Positions 63,322-64,000 of a DNA stretch of 64,000 nt are shown here, piece by piece (the first letter of the stretch is position 1; the number at the start of each line of letters is the position of its first letter). The notes beneath the pieces are model-generated. The model was not told where the DNA came from, ran no database searches, and saw only the letters and a list, made by a program, of their open reading frames with translations. Location of the stretch: assembly GCA_022749295.1 (NCBI GenBank), contig CP062007.1, positions 558,001-622,000 on the forward strand, read 5' to 3'. Made by a program: the position numbers and the translations under genes. Source of the DNA: Flavobacteriaceae bacterium GSB9 (GTDB lineage Bacteria > Bacteroidota > Bacteroidia > Flavobacteriales > Flavobacteriaceae).

Positions 63322-63325
63322 GCAC

Positions 63326-63356
63326 TTGACAAGTTTCAGTTCTAAACGTAGTTTAT
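63326..63356 (+). promoter_or_regulatory. Promoter of the Dps-family gene
   Basis: TTG at 63326-63328, 20-base spacer, TAGTTTAT at 63349-63356 (six of eight to TAnnTTTG). It is 30 bp before the ATG at 63387. Confidence 0.45.
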
Positions 63357-63386
63357 CGTTAGTCTAACTAATAAAAAAAAACGATT

Positions 63387-63893
63387 ATGAACTATTTAAA
63401 TATTAAAGATGAAGATTTGTTGAAAGTTGTTGTAGAACTCAACACCTTACTGGCAGATTACCACATTTATTATCAAAAACTAAGAAGTAATCATTGGAAT
63501 ATTTTAGGTAAAAACTTTTTCGATTTGCATTTAAAGTTTGAAGAGCTGTATACCGATGCCCGAGTTAAAATTGATGAAATAGCCGAACGTATATTAACTT
63601 TAAAGTATCATCCCATGAGCAAACTTGAAGACTACTTAAAAGTATCTTCCATTACGGAAGCAGCTCCCTTAAAGTCCGATAAAGCCATGATTGAAGAAAC
63701 TCTAAAAGACCATAAGATAATATTGGCTCAAATGTCTAAAGTAATAGAAGTCGCCAATAGTGTATCCGATGAAGGTACTATAGATTTAATAGGAGCCTAC
63801 ATAAGAGAATTAGAAAAATACAGCTGGATGCTCGATGCTTGGAGTAAAGATACTACGGCATCACTTAAAGAAAGCATGATAGAAATGTCGTAA
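63387..63893 (+). CDS. Dps-family DNA-protection ferritin
   Basis: 168 residues. A four-helix bundle with the Dps ferroxidase residues: His in S-N-H-W-N-I-L-G near residue 36, then F-E-E-L-Y-T-D-A-R-V-K-I-D-E-I-A-E-R-I near 51-69 with the Asp and Glu ligands of the shared two-subunit site. It oxidises and stores iron and protects DNA during starvation or oxidative stress (family knowledge). The N-terminal DNA-binding tail of E. coli Dps is short here (M-N-Y-L-N-I-K), so DNA binding is uncertain. A putative controlled promoter precedes it. Confidence 0.92.
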   Translation: MNYLNIKDEDLLKVVVELNTLLADYHIYYQKLRSNHWNILGKNFFDLHLKFEELYTDARVKIDEIAERILTLKYHPMSKLEDYLKVSSITEAAPLKSDKAMIEETLKDHKIILAQMSKVIEVANSVSDEGTIDLIGAYIRELEKYSWMLDAWSKDTTASLKESMIEMS

Positions 63894-63932
63894 CAAACAA
63901 AAGCTTTAACTGTAAATAAACACTAATGAAAC

Positions 63933-64000
63933 ATGAAAAACACGTTACATGAGGCTTTTAATAGCTTGATTGAAAAACTAGAAAGTTGGTTAACTGCCAT
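63933..64000 (+). CDS. Start of a gene running off the window
   Basis: ATG at 63933 followed by 22 codons to the edge: K-N-T-L-H-E-A-F-N-S-L-I-E-K-L-E-S-W-L-T-A. The amphipathic opening resembles the N-terminus of small MscS-like mechanosensitive channels of flavobacteria, but too little is visible to be sure of the family. It follows the Dps gene by 39 bp. Confidence 0.5.
   Translation, partial: MKNTLHEAFNSLIEKLESWLTA

Overview
The window looks like chromosomal DNA of a marine-type Flavobacteriaceae (Bacteroidota). The evidence is the low GC content, -7 boxes of the TAnnTTTG type, a fused LpxC/FabZ, a PorX-type response regulator, a bifunctional HisB, a fused HisIE, and a TonB-dependent receptor with an N-terminal carboxypeptidase-regulatory-like domain. 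No tRNA, rRNA, CRISPR array, insertion sequence or prophage gene was recognised. The species was not identified.

Region 1 (1-32757) is a large surface-polysaccharide locus. From 10415 leftward on the minus strand there is a PglA-like glycosyltransferase, a PglC-like phosphoglycosyl transferase, a PglD/NeuD-like acetyltransferase, an unusual FAD/NAD(P)-binding protein fused to a FemAB-like acyltransferase, a second NeuD-like acetyltransferase, and then four tandem, diverged FemAB/GNAT-fold paralogues, the last one cut by the window edge. A parallel beta-helix lipoprotein gene (11001-13049) sits on the plus strand. From 25823 leftward to 13164 a tightly packed minus-strand operon encodes the UDP-HexNAc epimerase/dehydrogenase pair, flippase, polymerase, five glycosyltransferases, a pyruvyl transferase and two hexapeptide acetyltransferases. 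Diverging rightward from 26456 are the aminotransferase and membrane 4,6-dehydratase (PglE/PglF-like), followed by the export lipoprotein and the tyrosine autokinase (Wza/Wzc). Together these could make, flip, polymerise and export an acidic, heavily acylated glycan.

Region 2 (32843-42893) holds aroB, a second dehydratase and a second initiating sugar transferase in line with alanine dehydrogenase, then a TonB-dependent receptor, a small secreted protein overlapping a membrane protein gene, tsaE and porX.

Region 3 (43027-53757) is housekeeping: an HD phosphohydrolase, lpxD, lpxC/fabZ, lpxA, efp, a second lpxD-like gene, sucD, fabG, a VWA-like membrane protein and a prohibitin-family protein.

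Region 4 (53864-61331) is a complete histidine operon hisG-D-C-B-H-A-F-IE. In front of it are a promoter, a 17-residue leader peptide with four His codons, and mutually exclusive terminator and antiterminator hairpins. This is a textbook-like attenuator read directly from the sequence. The window ends with a small membrane protein, a TruA-family pseudouridine synthase, a DUF1328-like protein, an acidic lipoprotein, a Dps-family ferritin and the start of one more gene.
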